Source: UBA7398 sp964567545 (GTDB lineage Bacteria > Actinomycetota > Actinomycetes > Nanopelagicales > Nanopelagicaceae). Taken from it: a stretch of 47,859 nucleotides of DNA. Positions 17,824-24,759 of the stretch are shown piece by piece. The stretch lies in NCBI GenBank assembly GCA_964567545.1, contig CAZMNB010000005.1:1-47859 (forward strand), read 5' to 3'. A program made the translations under genes and the position numbers. How positions within the stretch are numbered: position 1 is the first letter of the stretch; each line of letters begins with the position of its first letter. The notes beneath the pieces are model-generated. The model had not been told where the DNA came from. It saw nothing but the letters and a program-made list of their open reading frames with translations, and searched no databases.

Positions 17824-18713
17824 CTAGAATAGAAGTTGTCTGTATTGGTGTAATTACTATGGATACCGTTGCGTTAGTTGATGTATATCCGCGTGAAAAT
17901 GAACGCATATTAGCAACGGAAATTGTACGCTCCGGTGGCGGACCCGCAGCGGTAGCGGCTGTGACACTAAGCCGATTAGGTATCAAAACTGCAATTGTAG
18001 GAACTATCGGAAATGACTCTGACGGCAAAGAAGTAATGGCAATATTTGAAAAGGAAGGCGTTGATACAACTGGTATCTCAATTGGCATTGGAGCGACTTC
18101 AAGCAGCGTAATTGTCGCTTCTAGAGAAAATAGTGCAAGGGCAATTAGTACTAGGCAACCGGTGATGCAAGCGCCAATTAATAATGCGGCCAAGTCTTTG
18201 ATAAGTAGCGCTACATGGGTACATGTAGATCAAGTGGGAATTAAACAACTTCGAGAGATAAATCTTCTTCGTGGAACTGGCCCGCTAATTTCTTTTGATG
18301 CCGGTTATGGAGTTGAAAATTTTGACGCGGCTACGGTGGACTTATTTGTTCCAACTGAAGATCAAATGAAACTTCGTTATCCTGCTAAAGATCTTTGCGA
18401 CGCTGTGACAACGGATGCAACGAAAGCTTCCAATATCGTGGTCGCAACTCAAGGATCAAGTGGCAGTACTGGTTATTCTTCAGAAAGTGGCTTAGTAAGC
18501 GCACCCGGATTTCCCGGAGAGATTGTAAGTACTTTAGGAGCGGGAGATGTATTTCATGGCGCTCTACTTGCTCAATTAATTCAAGGCCAGAGTTTGCAGA
18601 ATGCGCTATTTGGCGCAAACGCAACTGCAGTACTTTCGTGCCGTGGATTAGACGGACAATCTAAAATTCCAACTTCAAGTGAACTTGCCGCTTTTTTAAA
18701 AGTTAACCTATAA
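17820..18713 (+). CDS. PfkB-family sugar kinase, YihV-like (candidate 6-deoxy-6-sulfofructose kinase)
   Basis: This 297-residue ribokinase-like enzyme has VVCIGVITMD at the start, the GGGPAA glycine motif at 39-44, and the ATP/anion-hole motif GAGDVFHGALL at 240-250 with catalytic Asp243. From memory, E. coli YihV, the sulfofructose kinase of sulfo-EMP, shares GGGPAA and GAGDVFHGAL and the same length. Together with the isomerase and the sulfolactate operon this points to phosphorylation of sulfofructose at C1. A general fructokinase or KDG kinase cannot be excluded. The TTG start overlaps the regulator stop. Confidence 0.7.
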   Translation: MTRIEVVCIGVITMDTVALVDVYPRENERILATEIVRSGGGPAAVAAVTLSRLGIKTAIVGTIGNDSDGKEVMAIFEKEGVDTTGISIGIGATSSSVIVASRENSARAISTRQPVMQAPINNAAKSLISSATWVHVDQVGIKQLREINLLRGTGPLISFDAGYGVENFDAATVDLFVPTEDQMKLRYPAKDLCDAVTTDATKASNIVVATQGSSGSTGYSSESGLVSAPGFPGEIVSTLGAGDVFHGALLAQLIQGQSLQNALFGANATAVLSCRGLDGQSKIPTSSELAAFLKVNL

Positions 18714-18739
18714 ATTAAATCTTTTAGTCAATATTGAGT

Positions 18740-19843
18740 TTAATTCCAAAGCTCCCTAATCTCAACAACTCTTCCTTCCAAAATGCTCTTATGCGCGGCA
18801 AGGCCCGTAACTACGCTTGTAACGCCGTCTTTTAACGTAACTTCTGCAGAGGTCTTATTTAGAATTGCATCTCGAAATTTAATATGTTCGATGAATGATG
18901 CACCGTAATGATGACCTAGATACTTAATATCTAAATTGTAGACAGATTTTACTTCGCTGCCTTTACCAGCACCATTTCCAGTTCCCCATTCAGCACGAGT
19001 ACCCCAATCCTTACGGCGTGATGCCCTGAGCATTTGTGATGGTAGAAATGATTCAACTTTTCCTTCATCACCGATAATTGTTAGTATTTCTTTATCAAAA
19101 CTTCCTTCTCCAAACATACATAAATCTAGCATCGCTCTTGCACCATTTTGGTACTCAAGAATTACATAAGCGTTGTCTAACATGTTTGCCGATTTACTTC
19201 CATAAACTTCATCTAAGTGATTTACGCTTTGAGAACCCGAGGCAAATACGCGAATTGGTTGCTGACCAATAATAAGATCCATCAAATTGAAATAATGACA
19301 ACACTTTTCAACTAGAGTTCCACCAGTCCGCTCTGCGAATCGATTCCAATTATCGATTTTAGAATAGAAAGGCTCACGATGTTCTCGAATTGAAACTTGT
19401 TGTACTTTTCCGACCGCGCCGGAATTTGCTCGTGCAATAGCTTCGGCAACTGGTGGTATAAATCGGTATTCAAGACCCACCCATGTGATTTCACTGCGAT
19501 TTTCATTCCACTTTAAAATAGATTTCAAATCTTCCACATTAGTTGCAAGTGGCTTTTCAACAAACACCGCGAGATTAGTTGCGAGCGCATCCTTAAGAAC
19601 TGCGGCATGTGTGTCATTAGGTGTTGCAATAATTATGGCATCGAGATTGCTATCTTCTAATAAGGTGCGGTGATCTGAAAAAAGCTTTGCGGAAGGCGCA
19701 AGCGCAGCGGCTGCCTGTTGTGATGGTTGATAGGGGTCGCTGATGGCTGCAATCTCTACCCCACCCATAATTTTTAGATTCTGGATATGCTCGCGACCCA
19801 TGCTGCCGGCACCGATAATTCCGTATCGGAGGTCGTTACCCAT
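18740..19843 (-). CDS. Gfo/Idh/MocA family NAD-dependent protein (candidate NAD+-dependent sulfoquinovosidase)
   Basis: This 367-residue protein has an N-terminal Rossmann fold (GIIGAGSMGREH, residues 8-19), EKP at 96-98 and the C-terminal substrate domain with LVEKCCHYFNLMDLI at 177-191. His183 corresponds to the family's catalytic His, but the usual Asp four residues earlier is not present. Ordinary members are sugar dehydrogenases. A branch of this superfamily (CAZy GH188) consists of NAD+-dependent sulfoquinovosidases found in actinobacterial sulfosugar clusters, and the operator 4 bases before this start matches those of the sulfonate genes. Release of sulfoquinovose from its glycerol glycoside is my inference. 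No Shine-Dalgarno is seen; probably leaderless. Confidence 0.6.
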   Translation of the reverse strand: MGNDLRYGIIGAGSMGREHIQNLKIMGGVEIAAISDPYQPSQQAAAALAPSAKLFSDHRTLLEDSNLDAIIIATPNDTHAAVLKDALATNLAVFVEKPLATNVEDLKSILKWNENRSEITWVGLEYRFIPPVAEAIARANSGAVGKVQQVSIREHREPFYSKIDNWNRFAERTGGTLVEKCCHYFNLMDLIIGQQPIRVFASGSQSVNHLDEVYGSKSANMLDNAYVILEYQNGARAMLDLCMFGEGSFDKEILTIIGDEGKVESFLPSQMLRASRRKDWGTRAEWGTGNGAGKGSEVKSVYNLDIKYLGHHYGASFIEHIKFRDAILNKTSAEVTLKDGVTSVVTGLAAHKSILEGRVVEIRELWN

Positions 19844-19847
19844 GGTT

Positions 19848-19862
19848 ACAGGTTAGACCACT
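19848..19862 (-). promoter_or_regulatory. Operator 2 of the sulfonate regulon
   Basis: ACAGGTTAGACCACT on the plus strand lies 4 bases before the minus-strand Gfo/Idh start and would overlap its -10 (TCTAAC on the minus strand). It matches operators 1 and 3 in 11-13 of 15 positions, with GGT and ACCACT invariant. Confidence 0.65.
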
Positions 19863-19884
19863 GTCGATAAATTCGGCAGAGGGG

Positions 19885-19914
19885 TAGACGGTGCGCGCTT
19901 AACTAACCTATTAT
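19885..19914 (+). promoter_or_regulatory. Promoter of the sulfolactate operon
   Basis: TAGACG (19885-19890) and TATTAT (19909-19914) are spaced by 18 bases. Operator 3 begins 6 bases after the -10, covering the expected transcript start, a typical repressor position. Confidence 0.5.
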
Positions 19915-19920
19915 TGGGCA

Positions 19921-19935
19921 AGAGGTCAGACCACT
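19921..19935 (+). promoter_or_regulatory. Operator 3 of the sulfonate regulon
   Basis: AGAGGTCAGACCACT is the dyad AGAGGT-CAG-ACCACT in the suyA leader. It differs from operator 1 only in the central spacer. A strong AGGAGG ribosome site follows at 19952-19957. Confidence 0.7.
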
Positions 19936-19967
19936 ATTCTAAAAAATGCGAAGGAGGCTTCTCAGAT

Positions 19968-20270
19968 ATGGCGATTACACCACCGCAGTTCTTGCTCCAT
20001 CACGATGGCGACAATGTTGCGGTTGCGATGACTGATCTACAACCAGGAACACTTCACGGTAGATCTGTGAAAGAAGGTACCGAGAGCCAAGCCGTTTTAA
20101 ATCACGCAATACCGCTTGGCCATAAATTTGCACTAACCGATTTAGCCGAAGGTGAGGCAATAATCAAATATGGCATCAAAGTAGGACTTGCTTCGGCAGC
20201 GATTAAAAAAGGCGATTACATTCACACACACAACATGAGGAGCTATCGATGGGAAGCAAGCCGCGCTTAA
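19968..20270 (+). CDS. suyA: (2R)-sulfolactate sulfo-lyase, small subunit
   Basis: This 100-residue SAF-domain protein has the SuyA pattern: FLLHHDGDNVAVAMTDL at the start, then PLGHKFALTDLAEGEAIIKYG and the closing THNMRS. SuyA with SuyB splits (R)-sulfolactate into pyruvate and sulfite. In altronate and galactarate dehydratases (UxaA, GarD) the equivalent domain is usually fused to the large domain; separate small and large subunits fit SuyAB. AGGAGG lies 10 bases before the ATG. It overlaps suyB by 22 bases. A UxaA-type sugar-acid dehydratase is the main alternative, made unlikely by the dehydrogenase and exporter genes downstream. Confidence 0.85.
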   Translation: MAITPPQFLLHHDGDNVAVAMTDLQPGTLHGRSVKEGTESQAVLNHAIPLGHKFALTDLAEGEAIIKYGIKVGLASAAIKKGDYIHTHNMRSYRWEASRA

Positions 20271-21415
20271 CTGGATACCGTCGCGAAAACGGTGCAATAG
20301 GTATCCGCAATCACGTCATTATTTTGCCACTCGATGACCTTTCTAATGCAGCTGCCGAAGCAGTTGCAAAAGTTATTCCAGGCACAATGGCGCTTCCACA
20401 TGCATTTGGTCGTTTACAGTTCGGCGAAGATTTAGCACTTACTTTTCAAACTTTAATCGGTACTGGTAAGAACGCAAATGTAGCTGCGGTAGTGGTAATT
20501 GGTATCGAACCTAAATGGACTCAAAAAGTTGCTGATGGAATTGCTGCAACTGGTAAGCCCGTCGCTGCATTCTCAATTGAAGGTAAAGGTGATCTACACG
20601 TAATCGCTGAAGCAAGTCGGGTAGCTGCAATGTTTTTACAAGATGCATCAGCATTAGAACGAGTACCAACCGAGATGGGTGAAATGATTATGTCAATAAA
20701 GTGTGGCGAATCAGATACCACCTCAGGCCTGGGTTCATGTCCAACGACTTCACAAGCTGTTGATCGCTGGGTAGCAGCTGGTGGCACGGTCTTCTTTGGT
20801 GAGACATCAGAATTAACAGGTGGCGAGCATCTAATAGCAGATCGTTGTATTGATGATGCATGTCGTGATTTATTTCAGCTAACTTATGATAATTACATCA
20901 AAGTTATTGAATCAACTGGTGCAAACCTTCTTGGTTCACAACCAACTCAAGGAAATATTGCTGGTGGGCTAACAACCATTGAAGAAAAAGCTTTAGGAAA
21001 TATTGCAAAGACTGGCTCAGTTCCAGTAGTTGGTGTGCTAAAGCCTGCGCAAGAACCGGATCCAAAGAAAAAAGGTCTCTATTTTATGGATTCGTCATCT
21101 GCAGCGGCTGAGTGTGTAACTCTTATGGCAGCGGCTGGTGCAGTTATTCATCTTTTCCCAACAGGTCAAGGAAATGTAATCGGTAATCCAATAATTCCGG
21201 TGTTGAAATTGACAGCAAATATTAAAACTGCCAATTCCATGAAAGAGCATATGGATCTAGATGTGTCAGGTTTGCTTCGTTACGAATATGACTTAACAAA
21301 AGCTGGCGACATGATGATGGATGTTATTTACAAAACCGTAAACGGTCGCCTATGTACGGCTGAAGTCATGGGTCATCGTGAATTTACTTTCACAAAGTTG
21401 TATATCTCAGCGTAA
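20249..21415 (+). CDS. suyB: (2R)-sulfolactate sulfo-lyase, large subunit
   Basis: This 388-residue protein belongs to the UxaA/SuyB large-subunit family. It opens YRRENGAIGIRNHVIILP, carries SIKCGESDTTSGLGSCPT with metal-site cysteines near residues 151 and 162, has GNIAGGLTTIEEKALGN in the middle and MDSSSAAAECVTLMAAAGAV near residue 280, and closes MGHREFTFTKLYISA. From memory these stretches match SuyB more closely than altronate dehydratase, and the length equals SuyB. It probably binds Fe2+ with SuyA. GAGGAG precedes the ATG; the stop overlaps the next start (TAATG). Confidence 0.85.
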   Translation: MGSKPRLTGYRRENGAIGIRNHVIILPLDDLSNAAAEAVAKVIPGTMALPHAFGRLQFGEDLALTFQTLIGTGKNANVAAVVVIGIEPKWTQKVADGIAATGKPVAAFSIEGKGDLHVIAEASRVAAMFLQDASALERVPTEMGEMIMSIKCGESDTTSGLGSCPTTSQAVDRWVAAGGTVFFGETSELTGGEHLIADRCIDDACRDLFQLTYDNYIKVIESTGANLLGSQPTQGNIAGGLTTIEEKALGNIAKTGSVPVVGVLKPAQEPDPKKKGLYFMDSSSAAAECVTLMAAAGAVIHLFPTGQGNVIGNPIIPVLKLTANIKTANSMKEHMDLDVSGLLRYEYDLTKAGDMMMDVIYKTVNGRLCTAEVMGHREFTFTKLYISA

Positions 21416-22353
21416 TGATACTTATCACTGAAGATGTATGGGGAACTCCCTTCCAAGAACTGGAAGGGAGTTTTCCGATTAACCGAGGTGATAATTTATG
21501 GAAAAATCCTGAAGAATTAAGAATTTTAATAAAAGATGCCACGGCATTAGTAGTGCGAAATCGCACACAAGTTACCGCTGAAATAATTGCAGCTGCGCCA
21601 AAATTAAAGGTGATAGCTCGGGCCGGAGTTGGTTTAGATAATATTGATTTGAAAGCTGCAGATGCAGCGGGAGTTGTAGTTGTTGCGGGCCTTGGTGCAA
21701 ATGCCATTAGTGTTGGCGAATTAACATTAGGGCTTGCGTTAGCGTTACTGCGAAGTATTCCTAATCATGATGCTGCAACTCGAAAGGGTAACTGGGTTCG
21801 CACGCCTGGACGAGAACTTTCGGGTCTTACTTGGGGTTTACTAGGTTGTGGGGCAACCGGGGTTGCTACTGCAAATTTATTGAGTGGTTTCGGATGTTCT
21901 ATTATTGGTTTCGATCCATATGCAAAGATTCTAAATTCGATAACTTTAAAATCTTTTGATGAGGTTTTAAAACAAAGCGATGTTGTAAGCATTCACATGC
22001 CAGCGACCTCTGAAACAAATGGTTTAATAAATACTAAAACGCTGGCGCTCATGAAACCAGAATCAATCATTATCAATGTTGGTCGGGGAGAGGTAGTAAA
22101 TGAAGCGGATTTAGTGGCTGCGCTAAAAGCAAAAACAATCGCCGGAGCAGCGCTAGATGTGCGCGATACAGAACCACCTATTACTGGTGAGATGGAAGCT
22201 ATTCCTAATTTAATCTTGACACCTCATATAGCTGGCATCACTAGCGAAAGCCAACTTCGAATTAATAAGATTCTAACTTCGAACATTAAATTAGTTTTAA
22301 ATGCAATACCCGCAACTCATGCAGTCGGTGCTCTCAAAGTTAGCTCTAATTAA
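21415..22353 (+). CDS. slcC: D-2-hydroxyacid dehydrogenase, SlcC-like (S)-sulfolactate dehydrogenase
   Basis: This 312-residue NAD-dependent dehydrogenase is of the PGDH-like D-isomer-specific family. The Rossmann motif GLLGCGATGVA starts at residue 141, and the catalytic residues are Arg224 (NVGRGEVV), Glu253 (RDTEPP) and His271 (TPHIAG). No ACT regulatory domain is present, so it is not a serine-pathway SerA. In Chromohalobacter, SlcC oxidises (S)-sulfolactate to sulfopyruvate and ComC reduces that to (R)-sulfolactate for SuyAB. The gene lies between suyB and comC with one-base overlaps on both sides. The symbol rests on context as much as on sequence. Confidence 0.75.
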   Translation: MILITEDVWGTPFQELEGSFPINRGDNLWKNPEELRILIKDATALVVRNRTQVTAEIIAAAPKLKVIARAGVGLDNIDLKAADAAGVVVVAGLGANAISVGELTLGLALALLRSIPNHDAATRKGNWVRTPGRELSGLTWGLLGCGATGVATANLLSGFGCSIIGFDPYAKILNSITLKSFDEVLKQSDVVSIHMPATSETNGLINTKTLALMKPESIIINVGRGEVVNEADLVAALKAKTIAGAALDVRDTEPPITGEMEAIPNLILTPHIAGITSESQLRINKILTSNIKLVLNAIPATHAVGALKVSSN

Positions 22354-23369
22354 TGTCAATATTAACTGTTGGTACTGCAATCGTTCAGGCGCAAACACTA
22401 CTTGAAGCTTCAGGCGTTTCTAAAAATCATGCTGAGATTACCGCTCGCGCAATTGTTACAAGCGATAGATGGGGAATTGGTAGTCATGGATTGATGCGAC
22501 TCCCCTATTACCTTGCGCGATTGCAAGCAGGTGGCATAAATCCGAAGGCGGATTTAAGAACTGTAACTGACTTACCAAGCTTGGTTGTATTTGATGGGGA
22601 TGATGGCCTAGGTCATTGGCAACTGCAATACGCATCAGAAGTTGCATCAGAGCGCGCGCTTATAAACGGAATTGGTGCGGCTGGAATTGGAAGATCAAAT
22701 CATTGCGGTGCTCTAGGAATTTATGTTTGGCCAATGATAAATCGCGGAATGGTTGGAATTGCATTTAGTACCGGACCTGCGGTCATGCCGCCATGGGGTG
22801 GAAATAAAGCGTTACTTTCGACATCGCCGGTTGCTGCTGGAATTCCGACAAATCCAGCGACAATTGTTGATCTTGCAACCAGCGCAGTCGCTCGTGGAAA
22901 AATTCAAGCAAAAGCACAAACTGGTGCAGAGTTAGAACCTGGTTGGGCATTTACAAAAGATGGTGCGCCCACAATCGATGCTAAGGAAGCTTTAGCTGGG
23001 ATGTTGGCACCACTTGGCGGTGCAAAAGGTTATGCACTTGCGGTTCTGGTTGAATCATTGACTGGAATGTTGATAGGGCCAACGTTGGCGAAGAATATTC
23101 CGGATATGTTTTCCCCTAGCCAAGATGCGTTACCGCAACAGATTTCACATTTTGTGATTGCAATCGATGCAAAAAAACTTGCGGTAGATGGAGAAAATAA
23201 TAGAAGTCGAGAATTTGAGCGTGAAATAGTAAATGCAGGAGGTCGTTTACCAGGATCAAACCGGGTTAACCCCGAAAAGTTAAATCCAACCGATCAAATT
23301 TCTATAACAGATCAAGTAGCAGAACAATTAAAAACTTGGTCAACTAAGCTAGGAGTTAAACTTGATTAA
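22353..23369 (+). CDS. comC: Ldh2-family dehydrogenase, ComC-like (R)-sulfolactate dehydrogenase
   Basis: This 338-residue enzyme is of the malate/L-lactate/sulfolactate dehydrogenase family with the non-Rossmann NAD(P) fold. Landmarks are GSHGLMRLPYY with His45, GRSNHCGALGIY near residue 113, and PLGGAKGYALAVLVE near residue 221. ComC reduces sulfopyruvate to (R)-sulfolactate. With the preceding SlcC-like enzyme it would form a two-dehydrogenase racemase that feeds both sulfolactate enantiomers to SuyAB. Other family members act on ureidoglycolate, malate or delta-1-piperideine-2-carboxylate, but the neighbours favour sulfolactate. Confidence 0.78.
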   Translation: MSILTVGTAIVQAQTLLEASGVSKNHAEITARAIVTSDRWGIGSHGLMRLPYYLARLQAGGINPKADLRTVTDLPSLVVFDGDDGLGHWQLQYASEVASERALINGIGAAGIGRSNHCGALGIYVWPMINRGMVGIAFSTGPAVMPPWGGNKALLSTSPVAAGIPTNPATIVDLATSAVARGKIQAKAQTGAELEPGWAFTKDGAPTIDAKEALAGMLAPLGGAKGYALAVLVESLTGMLIGPTLAKNIPDMFSPSQDALPQQISHFVIAIDAKKLAVDGENNRSREFEREIVNAGGRLPGSNRVNPEKLNPTDQISITDQVAEQLKTWSTKLGVKLD

Positions 23370-24351
23370 ATCTCTGCCCGGATTAGGTTTAATCTCTATC
23401 GTAGTAACCATCGCATTTCTGCTCCATAATATTCAGCCAGCAATAAGTCCACTAGCTTTATGTGTGGCATTTGGTTTCTTGATTGCTAACTTTGCAACAT
23501 GGCCTAAATTTGCGGCAAAGGGCAGTGAGTTAGCCAGCAAGAAATTAATGCGTATCGGTGTGGCGCTACTTGGAGCACAAGTAAGCGTAGCTTCTTTGCG
23601 TGCAATCGGTTTAAAGGGAGTTATTACTGTAATAGTAGTTGTTAGTTTTACAATATTTGGAGTGCTTGCGTTAGCAAAATTATTTAAAATTTCGGGTGAA
23701 TTAGGTTTGCTTATTGGTGTCGGATTTGGAATCTGCGGCGCTACTGCAGTTGCTGCAATTCGACCACAGACTAGAGCGACTGAAGAAGAAACTTCATATG
23801 CAATTGGTTTAATTTCCCTTTGTGGGACACTTTCAATATTTGTTTTGCCATTTTTCGGACATTTAATGGGATTAAGTGATCAAACATTTGGTACGTGGGC
23901 CGGAGCTGCTGTGCATGATGTTGGACAAGTAATTGCAACTGCTTCAGTATGGAGTGATGAAGCAGTTAAATCAGCAATAGTAATAAAGCTCTCACGAGTT
24001 TGCCTGTTAGCGCCAGTTGTTCTAATTCTTTCAATTCGACACCGACAATATTTAAAAACTCAAGGTAAAACTGTCACATCATCAGCAAAAGTTCCGCTTG
24101 TACCATTTTTTGTGGTTGGCTTTATTGGAGTCGCATTTGTGCAAAATGTCTTTGTAATTCCATCGGAAATACATGATTTGATAGTTCTTGTCAGCAAGTT
24201 GTTATTAGGAGCTGGATTGGTAGCTTTAGGTTCAGGTGTTCGTTGGAAATCGATTAGAGCTATTGGAATGCAACCATTGATTATGGGCCTAATAGCCTGG
24301 GTTATAGTCGCCGGAACTGCACTAGTTTCAGCCCGACTTACTGGTATTTGA
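23362..24351 (+). CDS. YeiH/UPF0324 family putative sulfite or sulfate exporter
   Basis: This 329-residue membrane protein has about ten helices and the family stretch GVGFGICGATAVAAIRPQTRATEEETSYAIGL near residues 118-150. UPF0324 members (PSE family) are found beside genes that release sulfite from sulfonates. Here it would pump out the sulfite made by SuyAB and prevent toxicity. It starts at a TTG overlapping the comC end by 8 bases. Substrate is inferred from context only. Confidence 0.75.
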   Translation: MIKSLPGLGLISIVVTIAFLLHNIQPAISPLALCVAFGFLIANFATWPKFAAKGSELASKKLMRIGVALLGAQVSVASLRAIGLKGVITVIVVVSFTIFGVLALAKLFKISGELGLLIGVGFGICGATAVAAIRPQTRATEEETSYAIGLISLCGTLSIFVLPFFGHLMGLSDQTFGTWAGAAVHDVGQVIATASVWSDEAVKSAIVIKLSRVCLLAPVVLILSIRHRQYLKTQGKTVTSSAKVPLVPFFVVGFIGVAFVQNVFVIPSEIHDLIVLVSKLLLGAGLVALGSGVRWKSIRAIGMQPLIMGLIAWVIVAGTALVSARLTGI

Positions 24352-24390
24352 TTTATAGTTCCGTTACATCTTCAAGATTAAGGAATTGGT

Positions 24391-24759
24391 ATGCCGGATT
24401 TAATGGTTATTCTGACCGCACTGCTAATTGGTGGGACTGCAGGAATTGCTGCTGGGCTATTTGGCATTGGCGGCGGAATTATTATCGTTCCGATGTTAAT
24501 TTTCTTTTTAAAGTTCTCTTCTTCTAAAGCAATCGGCACATCGCTTACATCAATGCTCTTACCTGTTGGAATTTTAGCCGTAATGAAATATCACAACGCT
24601 GGCGATGTTGATCTAAAAGTTGGCATTGCCATTGCAGTTGGAATTTTTGTAACTGCATTTTTCGGCGCAAAACTTGGGTTATCACTTGGGAACGTTTGGG
24701 TTACACGTGGCTTTGGGGTATTGCTACTACTTGTGAGTCTAAAACTAATTTTTAGCTAA
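24391..24759 (+). CDS. Half-length TauE/SafE family exporter
   Basis: This 122-residue protein has four helices and one copy of the family signature, GLFGIGGGIIIVPMLIFFLK at residues 23-42. Typical TauE/SafE exporters are about 250 residues with two such repeats, so this is a half-size form that probably works as a homodimer. TauE/SafE proteins export sulfite or sulfoacetate. It follows the YeiH-like gene by 39 bases with an AAGGA site. Its last 15 bases overlap the end of the convergent racemase gene. Confidence 0.75.
   Translation: MPDLMVILTALLIGGTAGIAAGLFGIGGGIIIVPMLIFFLKFSSSKAIGTSLTSMLLPVGILAVMKYHNAGDVDLKVGIAIAVGIFVTAFFGAKLGLSLGNVWVTRGFGVLLLLVSLKLIFS

Noticed and set aside
19968..21415. 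Altronate or galactarate dehydratase (UxaA/GarD)
   Set aside because: The small and large parts are separate genes, the end motifs fit SuyA and SuyB, and the next genes are sulfolactate-type dehydrogenases and sulfite-type exporters; no hexuronate isomerase or mannonate genes are present.
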